The position numbers and the translations under genes were made by a program. Positions 8,116 through 16,338 of a stretch of 64,000 bases of DNA are shown one piece after another. The first letter of the stretch is position 1. Each line of letters starts with the position of its first letter. The stretch is taken from NCBI GenBank assembly GCA_963771025.1, contig CAVYRL010000008.1, forward strand, positions 496,001 to 560,000, in the 5' to 3' direction. This DNA comes from Miltoncostaea sp963771025. GTDB lineage: Bacteria > Actinomycetota > Thermoleophilia > Miltoncostaeales > Miltoncostaeaceae. The notes under the pieces were generated by a model. It saw only the letters and a program-made list of their open reading frames with translations, did not search any database and was not told the origin of the DNA.

Positions 8116-8958
8116 CTACGAGGCGAATCCGATCGGCGCGCCCGCGGCGAGCTCCGCGGCCCCGAGGTTCTCCTCCAGGTGCTCGAGCGACGACGTCCCG
8201 GGAATCGGGAGGATCTGGGGCGAGCGCTGCAGCAGCCACGCGATGGCCAGCTGGGCGGGCGTACCGCCCTGGGCCCCGCTGGACGAACCGGCCCGCGCCA
8301 GCCTGCCGGCGCCGAGAGGAAACCAGGGGATGAAGGCGAGGCCCTCGCGCTCGCAGATCGCCAGCACGTCGTCCGAGCCGCGGTCGCCGGCGCTGTAGCG
8401 GTTCTGCACCGAGACGATCGTCGTCTGGGCCAGAGCCCGCTCGAGCTGGGCCGCGGTGACGTTGGAGACGCCGATCGCCCGGATCTTGCCCTCGCCCCGC
8501 AGGTCGACCAGCGTCCCGAGGGACTCCTCGTACGGGACCGTGGAATCGACGGCGTGCAGCTGGAACACGTCGATGCGCTCCAGGCGCAGCAGCGCGAGGC
8601 TGCGCTCGCAGTCGCGGCGCAGCACCTCCGGCCGGCCGTCGGCCCACCACGTGTCGGGACCGCCGCGCTCCAGGCCGCTCTTGGTGGCGATGACCAGATC
8701 GTCCGGGTACGGGTGCAGCGCCTCCGCGATCAGCCGCTCGCTCACCTCGGGCCCGTAGGAATGGGCGGTGTCGATGAGGTTGACCCCGAGCTCCACGGCG
8801 CGGCGCAGCACCCGGCGCGCCTCGGCGGGATCCCTCGGCTCACCCCAGATACCCGGCCCGGTGATGCGCATCGCGCCGTAGCCGAGGCGGTTGACGGTGA
8901 ATGGGCCGAGGTCGATGAGGCCCGCGAGGGCGGCGTTCGGGTCGATGCGTCGGAACAC
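8116..8958 (-). CDS. Aldo/keto reductase
   Basis: A protein of about 280 residues. The catalytic tetrad is visible as Asp and Tyr in IDTAHSYGPEVSE, Lys in VIATKSG and His in VFQLHAVD. The NADPH-binding end is ILPIPGTSSLEHLEENLGA. It reduces carbonyls using NADPH in the cytoplasm. The start is a GTG preceded by GGAGCGCGCGAC; the frame is open much further upstream, but that part is the antisense of the MFS gene. The physiological substrate is unknown. Confidence 0.88.
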   Translation of the reverse strand: MFRRIDPNAALAGLIDLGPFTVNRLGYGAMRITGPGIWGEPRDPAEARRVLRRAVELGVNLIDTAHSYGPEVSERLIAEALHPYPDDLVIATKSGLERGGPDTWWADGRPEVLRRDCERSLALLRLERIDVFQLHAVDSTVPYEESLGTLVDLRGEGKIRAIGVSNVTAAQLERALAQTTIVSVQNRYSAGDRGSDDVLAICEREGLAFIPWFPLGAGRLARAGSSSGAQGGTPAQLAIAWLLQRSPQILPIPGTSSLEHLEENLGAAELAAGAPIGFAS

Positions 8959-9071
8959 GTCGCGCGCTCCTTGGCTCGGAAGTGTCGGGGTCGCCCGGCG
9001 CCCGGGACGCGCTGCGGCCTCCACTGAGGGTAGAACCGGGCGAGCCGGCGCCGCCCGATCCGGCGACCCGC

Positions 9072-10565
9072 TCAGGCTTCGGGCGACACCCGTGACGGCG
9101 ACTCGGCACGCATGCGCGGAATGGCCGGGATGATCAGCGCCGAGAGGCTGGCCGCCACGGCGATCACCGCGCCCACCAGGAAGGCGCGCTGGTAGCCGGC
9201 GACGAGCGCCGTGGCCAGCGGGTGCGCCGAGGTGCCGCGCTCGGCGAGGACGCTCGCGGTCTCGTGCACGGCGATCGTCGCGAGCGCGGCGAGGCCGATC
9301 GCGCCGCCGACCTGGCGGTTGGAGTTGACCAGGCCCGAGGCCAGCCCGGCGTTCTTGGGCGCGACACCGGCCGTGGCGGCGTAGGTGGCGGGCGGGAAGC
9401 TCAGCCCCAGGCCGAGGGCCGCGAGGGTGATCGGGCCGAGGATGTCGGTCACGTAGCTGCCGTCGGCAGAGACGCGTGACATCCACAGGAGGCCCGCCGC
9501 GATCAGCAGCGGGGCGATCAGCAGAAGGCGGCGGGGCCCGAAACGGGGAACCAGGCGCGCTCCCAGCTGTGCTCCGACGATGACCGCGATCGACGCCGGC
9601 AGGAAGGCAAGCCCCGCACCGAGCGGGCTCTCGCCCAGCACGCCCTGGAGGTACAGCGACACGAAATACCACATGGCGAACATGGAGCCCCCGACGCACA
9701 GCATCGCGAGGTTGGCCCCGGCCAGCGCGGGAATCCTCAGCAGCCCCAGCGGCACCAGGGGCGCCGACGCGAAACGGGTCTCGATGACGAGGAAGGCGAC
9801 CATGAGCATGGCCGCGATCGCGAGCGCGGTGATCGTCTGGGAGGAGGCCCACCCGACGCTGTCGGTGCGCACCAGGCCGTAGACGAGGACGGTCAGGCTG
9901 CCGGTGATGGTCAGCGCGCCGGCCACGTCGAGGCTGCGCGAGGACAGCGCCGCGCGCGTCTCCGGCAACACGGCACGCGCGCCGATGATGGCGGCGATGC
10001 CGAAGGGGACGTTGATGAGGAAGATCCAGCGCCACGAGAGCGTGTCCGTGAGGATGCCGCCCAGCAGGGCACCGGTGGCCCCTCCGCTCGCCAGCGCCGC
10101 GCTCCAGATGCCGAGCGCCCGCGCGCGCTCGCGCGGCTCGGTGAAGGTGGTCGTGAGGATCGTCAGCGTGGCGGGCGCGAGCACCGCCGCCCCGAGCCCC
10201 TGTACCGCGCGTGCGGCGATCAGCGTCTCCGGCCCGGGCGCAAGCCCGCACGCCAGGCTGGCGAGCGTGAACACGGTCAGCCCGGCGAGGAAGATCCGGC
10301 GCCGGCCGTAGATGTCGGCGGCGCGGCCGCCGAGCAGCAGGAACCCGGCGAAGGTCAGCGTGTAGGCGTTGACCACCCACTGCAGACCGGTCGCGCTGAA
10401 GTGCAGGTCCGTGCGCATCGCGGGCAGCGCGACGGTGACGATCGCGACGTCGAGGATGACCATGAACTGCCCGAGACAGGCGATCGCGAGGATCGTCCTC
10501 TTGCGCGCAGCGGCGGGCGCCTCCGCATCCGCAGGGGCGCCGCCGCCGATTCTCGACTCGGCCAC
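9072..10565 (-). CDS. MFS drug exporter, DHA2 (EmrB/QacA) family
   Basis: About 497 residues with 14 predicted membrane helices. Motif A is GGRAADIYGRRRIF, and the antiporter motif region is ALLGGILTDTLSWRWIFL. The family expels drugs or metabolites in exchange for protons. I chose the GTG that begins VAESRIGG; an in-frame start 60 bp upstream is possible. The gene is divergent from a two-component system whose start lies about 90 bp away, so that system may regulate it. Confidence 0.88.
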   Translation of the reverse strand: MAESRIGGGAPADAEAPAAARKRTILAIACLGQFMVILDVAIVTVALPAMRTDLHFSATGLQWVVNAYTLTFAGFLLLGGRAADIYGRRRIFLAGLTVFTLASLACGLAPGPETLIAARAVQGLGAAVLAPATLTILTTTFTEPRERARALGIWSAALASGGATGALLGGILTDTLSWRWIFLINVPFGIAAIIGARAVLPETRAALSSRSLDVAGALTITGSLTVLVYGLVRTDSVGWASSQTITALAIAAMLMVAFLVIETRFASAPLVPLGLLRIPALAGANLAMLCVGGSMFAMWYFVSLYLQGVLGESPLGAGLAFLPASIAVIVGAQLGARLVPRFGPRRLLLIAPLLIAAGLLWMSRVSADGSYVTDILGPITLAALGLGLSFPPATYAATAGVAPKNAGLASGLVNSNRQVGGAIGLAALATIAVHETASVLAERGTSAHPLATALVAGYQRAFLVGAVIAVAASLSALIIPAIPRMRAESPSRVSPEA

Positions 10566-10658
10566 GGGTTCACTGTAGACCCGATGGCCCGGCCCAGGTC
10601 CGCACGCTCCCTGCCGCCGTAACATCCACGCAAGCTCTGTGCACGAGCATGGTCAGCG

Positions 10659-11384
10659 GTGATCGACCAAACCAGAGAGCCCCGAGTGGCGCGCAAAACC
10701 TCCAACACCGAGCTCACCGTGCTGGTCATCGACGACGAGCCGATCGTGCGCGAGGTGGTGGCGCGGTATCTGCGCCGCGAGGGCTACCAGACGCTCGAGG
10801 CGGGCGACGGGCTCGAGGCGCGCGCCCTCGTGGAGCGGCACGAGCCCGCCCTGATCGTGCTCGACGTGATGCTGCCGGGCATCGACGGGCTCGAGCTGTG
10901 CCGCTGGATCCGGGAGCGCTCCGCGACCCCGATCATCATGCTGACGGCCCGTGGCGGCGAGGCCGATCGCATCGTCGGGCTCGACCTGGGGGCGGACGAC
11001 TACGTCACCAAGCCCTTCTCCCCCCGGGAGCTGGTCGCCCGTGTCCGGACCGTGCTGCGCCGCGTGCCGGCAACCGTCCCCGTGCACCGCATCACCGCGG
11101 GGGCCCTGACCATCGACGCGGGCACTCGGGAGGTGACCCTGGAGGGCGGGCCCGTGCGCCTCACGGCAAAGGAGTTCGACCTCCTCTGGTTCCTCGCCGG
11201 CAACCCTCGACTGGTGTTCTCGCGCGATCAGCTGATGAACCGGGTCTGGGGCTACGACGCCGCCTTCGACACGGGCACCGTGACCGTGCACGTCCGTCGC
11301 CTGCGCGAGAAAATCGAGCGCGATCCGTCCCACCCCGAGCATGTCCAGACCGTGTGGGGCGTCGGCTACCGGTTCGTGCCGTGA
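10659..11384 (+). CDS. OmpR-family response regulator
   Basis: The receiver domain has IDDEP, phospho-acceptor Asp in LIVLDVMLPGIDG, and Lys in VTKPFSPRELVARV. The winged helix follows (LTAKEFDLLWFLAGNPR) and ends VWGVGYRFVP. There are 241 residues from the first GTG; a second in-frame GTG at 10686, preceded by GAGAG, would give a more typical 232. The stop overlaps the start of the kinase (GTGA), making a classic co-translated pair. Targets are unknown; the divergent MFS exporter is the nearest candidate. Confidence 0.93.
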   Translation: MIDQTREPRVARKTSNTELTVLVIDDEPIVREVVARYLRREGYQTLEAGDGLEARALVERHEPALIVLDVMLPGIDGLELCRWIRERSATPIIMLTARGGEADRIVGLDLGADDYVTKPFSPRELVARVRTVLRRVPATVPVHRITAGALTIDAGTREVTLEGGPVRLTAKEFDLLWFLAGNPRLVFSRDQLMNRVWGYDAAFDTGTVTVHVRRLREKIERDPSHPEHVQTVWGVGYRFVP

Positions 11385-12457
11385 TCGGTCCCGCCCTGAT
11401 CGTCGCGGCGTGCACCCTGGTCGCCGGCCTCGTGGCCGCCGCGGTCGCGAGCCGCCTGCCCACGCTGCGGCTGCGGCTGGTGGCCCTCGCGCTGATCGCC
11501 GTGATGCTGCCCCTGTGCGCGGTGCTGCTCTCCGGCGTGCTGATGTACGACTCCGGGCACGACCTGACGGTGCTGGCCGTGGCGACCGCGTCGGGAGCCG
11601 TCGCCCTCGTCGGGGCGCTGCTGGTGGCCCGGTCGGCGATGCGCCCACTGGACGACGTGCGCGCGGCCAGCGACGCGCTCGCGCGCGGCGACCTGGGCGC
11701 GCGCGCGCCGGTGGACGGCCCGGCCGAGATCGCCGAGCTGGGGATCGCGTTCAACGGCATGGCCGGAGAGCTGGAGCGGCTGTTCGACGCCCAGAGGGAA
11801 CTCGTGGTTCACGCGAGCCACGACCTCCGCACGCCCCTCGCCTCGCTGCAGGCCATGCTCGAGGCGGTCGAGGATGGCCTGGTCGCGCCCGAGACCTACC
11901 TGCCGACGATGCATCAGCAGGTGCGGCACCTGAGCGGCCTGGTCAACGACCTCTTCGAGCTGGCGCGCATCGACGCGGGCGCGCTGACGCTCGAGCTGCG
12001 GGAGGTGCGCCTGGATGGCCTGATCGAGGGCTGCGTGCGCGGCGTCGAGGCGAGCGCCGAGGCGCGGGGCGTGCGCGTCGAGTCGCGGGTCTCGCCCCGG
12101 GTCCCGGCCGTGCGATGCGCTCCCGAGCAGATGGAGCGCGTGCTCTTCAACCTGCTCACCAACGCGCTGCGCCACACGCCGACCGACGGCGCCGTCGCGG
12201 TCGTCCTGCGCGCCGATGGCGACGAGGTGCTGGTGAGCGTGGAGGACACCGGCGAGGGCATCGCCAACGAGGACCTGGAGCGCGCCTTCGAGACCTTCTG
12301 GCGTGCCGACTCCGCGCGCAGCAGCGACGGGGCGGGCGCGGGCCTCGGCCTGGCGATCGCCCGCGGCCTCGTGGAGGCCCAGGGCGGGCGCATCTGGGCC
12401 GAGGCCCGGCCCGGCGGCGGCGCCCGCGTCTCGCTGGCGCTCCCGGTCGCCGTCTAG
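11381..12457 (+). CDS. Membrane sensor histidine kinase
   Basis: A 358-residue kinase starting at a GTG inside the response-regulator stop. About three hydrophobic segments occupy the first 85 residues, with very short external loops. HAMP (RPLDDVRAASDALARGD) follows, then HisKA with HASHDLRTPLASLQA, N box FNLLTNALRHTP, and G boxes DTGEGI and GAGLGLAIARG. The lack of an extracellular domain suggests sensing within the membrane. A 20-bp palindrome follows the stop. Confidence 0.92.
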   Translation: MIGPALIVAACTLVAGLVAAAVASRLPTLRLRLVALALIAVMLPLCAVLLSGVLMYDSGHDLTVLAVATASGAVALVGALLVARSAMRPLDDVRAASDALARGDLGARAPVDGPAEIAELGIAFNGMAGELERLFDAQRELVVHASHDLRTPLASLQAMLEAVEDGLVAPETYLPTMHQQVRHLSGLVNDLFELARIDAGALTLELREVRLDGLIEGCVRGVEASAEARGVRVESRVSPRVPAVRCAPEQMERVLFNLLTNALRHTPTDGAVAVVLRADGDEVLVSVEDTGEGIANEDLERAFETFWRADSARSSDGAGAGLGLAIARGLVEAQGGRIWAEARPGGGARVSLALPVAV

Positions 12458-12474
12458 AAAGGCGCCGCCTCCCG

Positions 12475-12494
12475 GGGTCGGACGCGTCCGACCC
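12475..12494. terminator. Perfect 20-bp palindrome after the two-component operon
   Basis: GGGTCGGACG CGTCCGACCC is self-complementary over all 20 bases and lies 17 bp after the kinase stop. It can form a strong hairpin but has no T-run, so it is either a U-tract-less terminator or an operator for the following transporter. Confidence 0.5.
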
Positions 12495-12517
12495 GATATG
12501 CGAGCCTTGCCGGCCAG

Positions 12518-13405
12518 ATGGATGAGACGGCAGCCCTCCTCGCGCTCCTCGCGGCCTTCTTCTTCGCGTTGGCCGCCACCCTGTGGCAGAAGGCGGCCCT
12601 CGGCCTCGACGGGGTCTCCCTGCGTCAGCCGCGGTCGCTGCTCGGGCTGCTGACGCAGGGGGTCTGGTTGTCCGGCCTGGCCGCCCAGGGGCTGGGCGTG
12701 GCGCTGCAGGCCGCCGCCCTCGACCGGGGGCGCGTCTCGATCATCCAGCCCCTTCTGGTCACGTCGGTCATCTGGGCGCTGCCGCTCGGATACTTCATGA
12801 CGCGTCAGAAGATCACCGCGCGGGTGGTGATCGGCGCCGGGATCGTCGTCGTCGGGCTCGCGGTCTTCGCGTCGTTCGGCGACCCCGCGGCCGGGGTGGA
12901 CGACGCGCCCTGGTACGACTGGATCGCCTCGATCGCGGTCCTCGGCTCCATGTGCGCCGCCCTGCTGCTGTTCGCGAACCGGGGCAGCGCCACGGCGCGG
13001 GCCGCGACGCTCGGCACGATCGCGGGCATCCTCTACGGGCTCTCCGCGACGTTGATGAAGCCGGTGGTCGAGAACCTGCACGCCGGCGGGGTCGACTCGG
13101 TCCTCGGCAACTGGGAGTTCTGGGTGATGACCGCCGGCGGCCTCGTCGGCTTCGTCTTCCAGCAGCTCTCGCTCTCGACGGGCCGTCTGGTTCCATCGGT
13201 GGCGACGGTCTCGGTGGCCAACCCGGTGGTAAGCGTCATGCTTGGCGCGCTCGTGCTGCAGGAGCGCCTCGACACCGACCCGCCTTGGAGCGCCGTGCTG
13301 GGAATCGGCGGCCTCGCGCTCGCCCTCTTCGGAGCGGTGGTGATCTCGTCCAGCGACGAGTCCGAGCGCCCGGAGCAGGCGCGCGCGCGGGCGGCGCCCG
13401 CCTAG
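12518..13405 (+). CDS. DMT-superfamily (EamA-like) membrane transporter
   Basis: A 295-residue protein with nine to ten hydrophobic helices and two internally similar halves. Segments such as AALDRGRVSIIQPLLVTSV and SVATVSVANPVVSVMLG mark the DMT/EamA or magnesium-transporter-like family. The C-terminal tail is hydrophilic and rich in Ala and Arg. The substrate is unknown. Its stop overlaps the convergent cupin gene by a few bases. Confidence 0.8.
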   Translation: MDETAALLALLAAFFFALAATLWQKAALGLDGVSLRQPRSLLGLLTQGVWLSGLAAQGLGVALQAAALDRGRVSIIQPLLVTSVIWALPLGYFMTRQKITARVVIGAGIVVVGLAVFASFGDPAAGVDDAPWYDWIASIAVLGSMCAALLLFANRGSATARAATLGTIAGILYGLSATLMKPVVENLHAGGVDSVLGNWEFWVMTAGGLVGFVFQQLSLSTGRLVPSVATVSVANPVVSVMLGALVLQERLDTDPPWSAVLGIGGLALALFGAVVISSSDESERPEQARARAAPA

Positions 13406-13821
13406 GGGTCGCGCCTCTGGCGCGCGAGGGGCGATGACTCCCAGAAGTCGTCGAGCTTCGTCGCGTCGGCCCGGCCGAGCCGCCGGGAGACGGCCCAGAT
13501 CTCGACCGGCTCGTCCCCCTCGTTGCGATGCGAGCGCGGTGTATGCGGGGCCACCCGGGCCACCGACCCGGCGCCCACCCTCCTGATCTCGTCGCCGAAG
13601 CGCATCGTCAGCGTGCCGCGCGCGACGATGTAGAGCTCCTCGATCTCGTCGTGGAAGTGCCCCGTCCCCTGCTCGAAGTCGCTGTGCGGGGGTACGCGGA
13701 TCAGCGTGACGGCGAGCTGCTCCGCGCCGAGCGCCCGCGTGAGCGGGCGAAACTCGCCCGGGACGTCGGTGGCGGCGTAGACGTCGTCAACGTCGACGAC
13801 GTTGAACGATGCCGAAGTCGC
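13402..13821 (-). CDS. Cupin-domain protein with unclear or frameshifted start
   Basis: The frame reads VDVDDVYAATDVPGEFRPL, then metal-binding GHFHDEIEELYIVARG, then VAPHTPRSHRNEG, which form a standard single cupin barrel with its His/Glu ligands. No ATG, GTG or TTG precedes the barrel in this frame. A TGA sits directly upstream, and an ATG (reading MSDFGI) lies in the next frame six codons earlier. A single-base indel around 13805-13824 would restore a normal N-terminus. It is either a recent pseudogene or a sequence error. The substrate is unknown. Confidence 0.7.
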   Translation of the reverse strand, partial: ATSASFNVVDVDDVYAATDVPGEFRPLTRALGAEQLAVTLIRVPPHSDFEQGTGHFHDEIEELYIVARGTLTMRFGDEIRRVGAGSVARVAPHTPRSHRNEGDEPVEIWAVSRRLGRADATKLDDFWESSPLARQRRDP

Positions 13822-13969
13822 TCATGCGGTCCGATCGGTCATGCCCCGAGCGTACCCCGGCGGCTGCTCGATCGCCCCTATGAGACGACCTCCGGGGCGC
13901 GGGACCGGGTCTCGCCCAGCCGCTCTCAGGCCCAGGGCGATCCGCCGCGGCGACTGGCAGGCTGAGCCC

Positions 13970-14911
13970 ATGACCGGGGCCGACTCCCGCACCGAGCGCA
14001 TCCTCGAGGGGGTGCGCATCATCCCGAAGGGGTTCGTGCGCGCCTATTCGGATGTTGATCCGTCGGCCCCCCGCCTGGTGGGCCGGGTCCTCGCGACCAC
14101 GCACGCGGATGACCTGCCGTGGCATCGCGTGGTGCGCGCCGACGGCAGCATCCCCATGGGCGAGCGCCAGGCCGAGCTACTGCGGCGGGAGGGGGTGCCG
14201 ATGCGCGGCGCACGGGTCAACCTGCCCCACGCGCGCTACCCCGCGAGCGGCCCGGCAAGCGTCAGGCCGTCGCGCGGGGCGTCGCTCGCCACGGCCATCG
14301 CGGCGGTGGCCGCGGCCGACCCGGCGATGGATGCGCTGGTCTCCCGCGCGGGCCCCATCGCCTGGCGGCGGCGGAACCCGGACGGCCACTTCGGCGCCCT
14401 GCTGCGCTCGATCGTCTATCAGCAGCTCGCCGGAGCGGCGGCGTCGGCGATCCACGGCCGCGTGCGCGCGCTGATCGACGGTCCGCTCGACGCCGCGACG
14501 CTCACGCGGGTCCCGAACGCGGACCTGCGCGCCGCAGGCCTGTCGGCCGCCAAGCTGGCCTCGCTGCGCGATCTCTCAGCGAAGGTCCTGGACGGCACCG
14601 TGATCCTCGACGACAACGCCGCGCTCCATGACGATGAGATCGTCGCGCGCCTCACGACCGTCCGGGGGATCGGCCGCTGGACCGCCGAGATGTACCTGAT
14701 GTTCGAGCTCCGCAGGCTCGACGTCTGGCCGGTGGACGATCTCGGGGTCAGGCAGGGCTACGGCATCGGCTGGGGCATCGACCCTCCCCCGCCCGCGCGG
14801 CGCATGGGGCCGCTCGGGGATCGCTTCCGCCCCTACCGCAGCGTCGCCGCGCGCTACTGCTGGGAGGCGGTCCACCTCGCCCGCGCGAGCGCGGCCGCGA
14901 GCCTGCGCTGA
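13970..14911 (+). CDS. Fusion of alkyltransferase-like (ATL) domain and AlkA-type DNA glycosylase
   Basis: A 313-residue two-domain repair protein. Residues 8-90 match the C-terminal MGMT fold, but the active-site PCHR is PWHRVV at 50-55. Trp in place of Cys is the hallmark of ATL proteins, which bind and flag O6-alkylguanine without removing the alkyl group. Residues 105-313 are an HhH-GPD glycosylase: YQQLAGAAASAIHGR, hairpin VRGIGRWTAEMY and catalytic Asp in WPVDDLGVRQGY. The ATG follows a long open leader that is not conserved. The stop overlaps the Nudix ATG (TGATG), giving a repair operon. The fusion would tether a lesion sensor to base excision. Confidence 0.9.
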   Translation: MTGADSRTERILEGVRIIPKGFVRAYSDVDPSAPRLVGRVLATTHADDLPWHRVVRADGSIPMGERQAELLRREGVPMRGARVNLPHARYPASGPASVRPSRGASLATAIAAVAAADPAMDALVSRAGPIAWRRRNPDGHFGALLRSIVYQQLAGAAASAIHGRVRALIDGPLDAATLTRVPNADLRAAGLSAAKLASLRDLSAKVLDGTVILDDNAALHDDEIVARLTTVRGIGRWTAEMYLMFELRRLDVWPVDDLGVRQGYGIGWGIDPPPPARRMGPLGDRFRPYRSVAARYCWEAVHLARASAAASLR

Positions 14912-15378
14912 TGCCCGCGCGAAGCGCCGGCCTGCTCCTCCACCGCCGCGGCGCGGACGGGCTCGAGGTGCTCATCGCCCACATGGGCGGTCCGTTCTGG
15001 GCGACGAGGGACGAGGGCGCGTGGTCGATCCCGAAGGGGGAGTTCGGCGAGAGCGAGGATCCGCTCGCCGCGGCGCTCCGCGAGTTCGCGGAGGAGCTGG
15101 GCGAGCCCGCGCCAGAGGGACCGACCGTGGGGCTCGGCGAGTTCCGGCAGTCGAACGGCAAGCGCGTCACCGTCTTCGCGCGAGGGGCCGACTTCGACGC
15201 ATCGAACGCGCGGAGCAACCACTTCGAGATGGAATGGCCGCCCCGATCGGGACGGATGGCCAGCTTCCCCGAGATCGACCGCGCCGAGTGGATGACCCTC
15301 GATCGGGCCCGGACACGGCTGGTGAGGGGTCAGGTCCCGGCGCTCGACGTCCTCGCGGAGGCCGTCGGCGGCGGCTGA
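14911..15378 (+). CDS. Nudix hydrolase
   Basis: A 155-residue protein with a full Nudix box (G-x5-E-x7-REFAEELG) at about residues 47-68, preceded by WSIPKGEFGESED. Nudix enzymes hydrolyse nucleoside diphosphate linkages, often clearing damaged nucleotides. The start is embedded in the stop of the ATL-AlkA gene, so the two are co-translated. That context favours nucleotide sanitation linked to alkylation or oxidation damage, though the substrate cannot be told from sequence. The family includes diadenosine polyphosphate hydrolases with the same DGLEVLIAHMGG-type start. Confidence 0.88.
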   Translation: MPARSAGLLLHRRGADGLEVLIAHMGGPFWATRDEGAWSIPKGEFGESEDPLAAALREFAEELGEPAPEGPTVGLGEFRQSNGKRVTVFARGADFDASNARSNHFEMEWPPRSGRMASFPEIDRAEWMTLDRARTRLVRGQVPALDVLAEAVGGG

Positions 15379-15412
15379 CCGGTCGGGCGGACCGCCGATC
15401 CGGCCGCGGACG

Positions 15413-15658
15413 TCAGCCCCGTCCGAAGTCCAGCAACGCCTCTTCGAAGGCCTCATCCGGTGACGGGGCCGTTCCGTCCCACGTCTGGGCTCCGTTGGTT
15501 ATCCGGACCTGGAATTCCGGAGGGGCCGGATCGGGGCTGGTGAACACCTCCTGCACGACCGGACCACAGACGACGCGGTACCCCGCCTCGGCCAGCTCCT
15601 CGAGGGCCTGGTCGAGATCGGCCCGGGCAGTGGTGTAGTCCTGCGTGTCGTCTTGCAC
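15413..15658 (-). CDS. Small acidic protein of unknown function
   Basis: 81 residues from a GTG. The N-terminal helix is YTTARADLDQALEELAEAG, followed by two or three strands (RVVCGPVVQEVF, EFQVRITNGAQTW) and an acidic C-terminal helix DEAFEEALLDFG. It looks like a compact alpha/beta single-domain protein without signal peptide or membrane segment. No family recognised. It is convergent with the Nudix gene. Confidence 0.55.
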   Translation of the reverse strand: MQDDTQDYTTARADLDQALEELAEAGYRVVCGPVVQEVFTSPDPAPPEFQVRITNGAQTWDGTAPSPDEAFEEALLDFGRG

Positions 15659-15801
15659 CGAGCCGCCTCCCGGGTCGTGGGCACCGGGCGCAGTTTCTCA
15701 TCCTCGGTCGACCAGGGTCCACAGGCACCGCGCCGCTCGCCCCGCGGCGGCCGATGGAGAAGAATCGCGCAACGCACGGCAATCCCCGTCGGGAGGCGAG
15801 C

Positions 15802-16254
15802 ATGGGCGCAGAGACCCACTTCCAGAAGCCGGGCTGGTTCACCGTCAACGTGTTCAACCGCGTTGTCTCCGGACTGACCCGATGCGGCATCAGCGTCGCG
15901 GGATCCCGCGTGCTCGAGGTGCCGGGCCGAAAGTCGGGCGAGCCGCGGCGCACGCCCGTCAACCTGCTGACCGTCGATGGCGATCGCTATCTCGTCGCCC
16001 CGCGCGGGCACACCCAATGGGTGCGCAACCTCCGCGCCGGCGGCCGGGGACGACTGCTGCTCGGCCGGCGCAGCGAGCCCTTCACCGCCACCGAGGTGCC
16101 CGACGGCGACAAGGCGTCGCTGCTGCGCGCCTACCTCACGCGGTGGAAGTTCGAGGTCGGCGCCTTCTTCGGCGGCGTCGGGCCCGACTCGCCCGACGCA
16201 GACTTCCGCCGGATCGCGCCCGACCACCCGGTCTTCCGGATCACTCCGGGCTGA
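15802..16254 (+). CDS. Deazaflavin (F420)-dependent nitroreductase-family oxidoreductase
   Basis: 150 residues from an ATG with a strong Shine-Dalgarno (GGGAGGCGAGC). The sequence runs SRVLEVPGRKSGEPRRTPVN, then LVAPRGHTQWVRNLRAGG: the Ddn/Fqr-type split-barrel with F420-phosphate-binding Arg/Lys residues. The family uses F420H2 to reduce quinones or nitro compounds. It implies the host makes coenzyme F420, which fits an actinobacterium. Confidence 0.88.
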   Translation: MGAETHFQKPGWFTVNVFNRVVSGLTRCGISVAGSRVLEVPGRKSGEPRRTPVNLLTVDGDRYLVAPRGHTQWVRNLRAGGRGRLLLGRRSEPFTATEVPDGDKASLLRAYLTRWKFEVGAFFGGVGPDSPDADFRRIAPDHPVFRITPG

Positions 16255-16338
16255 CCGGCCGGCGCCGCCTCGGGCCACGAGGCCGCCGGCCTGGGCGTCA
16301 CGGGCCCGCGCGCAGCCGCGGGTGTGGGTGCGTGAGCA

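Noticed and set aside
12475..12494. Firm call of an intrinsic terminator
   Set aside because: The palindrome is perfect but lacks a U-tract, so it is reported only as a possible terminator or operator.
11366..13081. Long minus-strand frame opposite the histidine kinase and DMT transporter
   Set aside because: It spans two unrelated conserved plus-strand genes and has low-complexity composition.
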